From Natrialbaceae archaeon AArc-T1-2 (lineage in GTDB: Archaea > Halobacteriota > Halobacteria > Halobacteriales > Natrialbaceae), in the NCBI RefSeq assembly GCF_030273315.1, contig NZ_CP127174.1, positions 496,001-560,000 of the forward strand: 64,000 nt of DNA. Direction: 5' to 3'. This document shows positions 62,178 to 64,000 of the stretch, one piece after another. The notes beneath the pieces were generated by a model. The model was not told where the DNA came from. It made no database searches and saw nothing but the letters and a program-made list of their open reading frames with translations. Within the stretch, counting starts at the first letter, position 1. Every line of letters starts with the position of its first letter. The position numbers and the translations under genes are program-made.

Positions 62178-64000
62178 ATGACACTCCACAACAGAGACGT
62201 CAGACAGGACGTCCGCGAGCTCGGTGCGTTACTCGGCGAGATTCTCGAGGCGCAGACCTCGAGACGGGCGTTCGAGACGGTCGAATCCTGCCGGACGACC
62301 GCCATCGACTACCGGTCGGGTGAGATCGACTCCCGCGAGCCACTCGTCGCCGAACTCGAAGGGCTGTCGCCGAGTCGACAGCGCATCGTCGCGCGGGCGT
62401 TTACGACGTACTTCGAGCTGATTAACCTCGCCGAAGAGCGCGAACGGGTCCGATCGATCAGGGAAGACTCACAGGCAGACGAACTCGAGGATAGCCTCGA
62501 AGCGGCAGCTGTGGAACTGGCCGATGCTGATCCGGAGACTGTACGGGAGGTCCTCGATGACGTCCTGATCGAGCCGACGTTTACGGCCCACCCGACGGAG
62601 GCCAGACGCAAGACGGTCAAAGCGAAACTCTGGGAGATCGCGACCCACCTCGAGACGCTCGACGAGCGGCTGTTGACAGAGAAGGAGTCCGGGCAGGTCT
62701 GGCGCGACGTCGATGCCGAGGTGACGAGTCTCTGGCAGACTCCACAGGTCCGCAAGCGCCAGCCAGAACCCGAAGACGAGGCCCGTAACGTCCAGTGGTA
62801 CCTAGAGAACACGCTGTTCGACGTCGTCGGCGAAGTGTACGACGAACTGGCAGACGCGTTGGACGACGAGATAACCACTCCCCCCGCGATCCCGAAGCTG
62901 TTCGAGTTTCGCTCGTGGGCCGGCAGCGACCGCGACGGCAACCCCTACGTCACGCCCGACGTGACTGCGAACACTCTCGAGCGACAACGCGGCGTCGTCC
63001 TCGAGCGCTACCGCGAGGAACTCAAACGACTCTCGGGAGTGTTGAGCCAGGACGGAGACCGAATCGACGTCGGCCCCCAGTTCAAAGCCTCCCTCGAGAA
63101 CGACTGCGAGGACTTACCCGGTAGCGCCCGAACTGCGAGCGAGCGCTACCCCGGAGAGCCCTACCGTCAGAAACTCAAACTCATGCGTTCTCGACTCGAA
63201 CGCGTCGGCGACGTCAGACCCGGCGGCTACGACGATGCCGAAGCGTTGCTCGCGGATCTCGAGATCATCGCCGACAGCCTGCGGGACAACGGCGCAGAGA
63301 CGGTCGCCGAGGCCCACGTCGATCCGCTTCGGCGACAGGTCGAGACGTTCGGCTTCTCGCTTGCGAGTCTCGACCTGCGCGATCACCAGCAGAAACACAC
63401 CACCGCCATCGCGGAGGCGCTCGAGCGCGAGGGTATCGAGTACCGCTCACTCGGCGAGGACGAGCGCGTCGACCTCCTGACCGATGCGATCTTGCAAGAC
63501 GAGCGGGTGATCGACCTCGAAGACACCGACGACCTCTCGGAGGAGACCGCACGCGTCCTCGAACTGTTCTCCAGACTCGCCGACTGGCAAGCCGAGTACG
63601 GCGTCGACGCCATCGACACCTACTGTATCTCGATGACCGAAGAGCCGAGTCACGTCCTCGAAGCGCTCTTTCTCGCCGACCAGGCCGACGTCGTCTCCCT
63701 ACCCGAACACAGCGGACTCGACATCGTCCCCCTGCTCGAGACCGAGTACGCTCTCTCCGGCGCCCGCCGGATCATGGGCACGCTGTTCGAGAACGAGGCC
63801 TACGAGCAGGCTCTGGAGGCGCGCGGACGCACCCAGGAGATCATGCTCGGCTACTCCGACTCGAACAAGGAGAACGGCTTCCTGGCGGCGAACTGGTCGC
63901 TGTACAAAAACCAGCGCCGGCTCGCGGCGATCTGTGACGACCACGACGTGACCGTCCGGCTGTTTCACGGCCGCGGTGGCTCGATCTCTCGAGGTGGCGG
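62178..64000 (+). CDS. ppc: phosphoenolpyruvate carboxylase, partial (3' end off window)
   Basis: 607 codons visible from ATG 62178 (MTLHNRDVRQDV); the frame is open at the right edge. TAHPTEARRKTVKAK holds the catalytic His138, matching the E. coli position. FEFRSWAGSDRDGNP, LDLRDHQQKH, ISMTEEPSHVL, MLGYSDSNKENGF and FHGRGGSISRGGG are further active-site blocks. It fixes bicarbonate onto PEP to make oxaloacetate. About a third of a normal enzyme lies beyond the window. Confidence 0.96.
   Translation, partial: MTLHNRDVRQDVRELGALLGEILEAQTSRRAFETVESCRTTAIDYRSGEIDSREPLVAELEGLSPSRQRIVARAFTTYFELINLAEERERVRSIREDSQADELEDSLEAAAVELADADPETVREVLDDVLIEPTFTAHPTEARRKTVKAKLWEIATHLETLDERLLTEKESGQVWRDVDAEVTSLWQTPQVRKRQPEPEDEARNVQWYLENTLFDVVGEVYDELADALDDEITTPPAIPKLFEFRSWAGSDRDGNPYVTPDVTANTLERQRGVVLERYREELKRLSGVLSQDGDRIDVGPQFKASLENDCEDLPGSARTASERYPGEPYRQKLKLMRSRLERVGDVRPGGYDDAEALLADLEIIADSLRDNGAETVAEAHVDPLRRQVETFGFSLASLDLRDHQQKHTTAIAEALEREGIEYRSLGEDERVDLLTDAILQDERVIDLEDTDDLSEETARVLELFSRLADWQAEYGVDAIDTYCISMTEEPSHVLEALFLADQADVVSLPEHSGLDIVPLLETEYALSGARRIMGTLFENEAYEQALEARGRTQEIMLGYSDSNKENGFLAANWSLYKNQRRLAAICDDHDVTVRLFHGRGGSISRGG

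Overview
This window is chromosomal DNA of a halophilic archaeon (Halobacteria; the gene set is most like the Natrialbales, genus not determined). The evidence is high G+C, very acidic proteins (Asp/Glu-rich throughout), archaeal information-processing genes (family B DNA polymerase with two inteins, Rad50-Mre11, proteasome-activating nucleotidase, ribosomal protein S17e, TFS), archaeal lipid genes (type 2 IPP isomerase, CDP-archaeol synthase), an ISH6-type insertion sequence and several small families seen only in haloarchaea. No rRNA, tRNA or CRISPR array was recognised. All calls come from reading the sequence; no database search was run.

Layout. 1-5338 (minus): a surface-glycan block, in transcription order nucleotide-sugar dehydrogenase, DUF354 protein, GT4 glycosyltransferase and a polytopic membrane protein cut by the left edge. 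5.6-10.0 kb: a membrane-anchored winged-helix regulator, glmS (entry into UDP-GlcNAc synthesis) and a repeat-built acidic surface protein. The promoter regions of the dehydrogenase, glmS and the surface protein share an unusual sequence module. 10.3-15.4 kb: polB with two inteins. 15.5-20.7 kb: three small haloarchaeal genes facing rad50-mre11. 20.8-29.2 kb: PAN and its divergent regulator, GMP synthase amidotransferase subunit, a ferritin-like/DtxR pair, a zinc-ribbon miniprotein, an NAD-kinase-like gene, an AbrB-PhoU protein, a membrane protein and glycerate kinase. 29.5-32.0 kb: accessory stretch with a complete ISH6 element (26-bp terminal repeats, 8-bp target duplication). 32.2-43.6 kb: SDR, Yip1-like protein, endonuclease V, rhomboid protease, small membrane proteins, truD, MBL hydrolase, IPP isomerase, an ArsR-permease operon headed by an unlisted Cys-rich 37-residue protein, and rpiA. 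43.9-49.7 kb: riboflavin genes ribK-ribB, ilvE, uspA, DUF502, proline dehydrogenase, carS and a 54-residue protein under an iron-box-like palindrome. 49.7-59.5 kb: macro-domain protein, CitG-like and DUF447 genes, S17e, asd, second uspA, alpha/beta hydrolase, HalOD1 protein, TrmB regulator, ilvD and a beta-RFAP-synthase-like gene. 59.6-64.0 kb: TFS, a membrane-anchored serine hydrolase and ppc, cut by the right edge.

The main structure not explained by genes is a set of intergenic extended palindromes (about 80-113 bp) in at least three sequence families. Two families have termini beginning ATACTG or ATACGG, and four copies begin exactly on the TGA stop codon of the preceding gene. Arms diverge while staying complementary, which suggests selection on a folded RNA/DNA structure or a REP/MITE-like element. 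Other points worth attention are two PolB inteins that both end in Gly-Gln instead of His-Asn, tetrahydromethanopterin-pathway-like genes in a non-methanogen, and several genes shorter than 60 codons.
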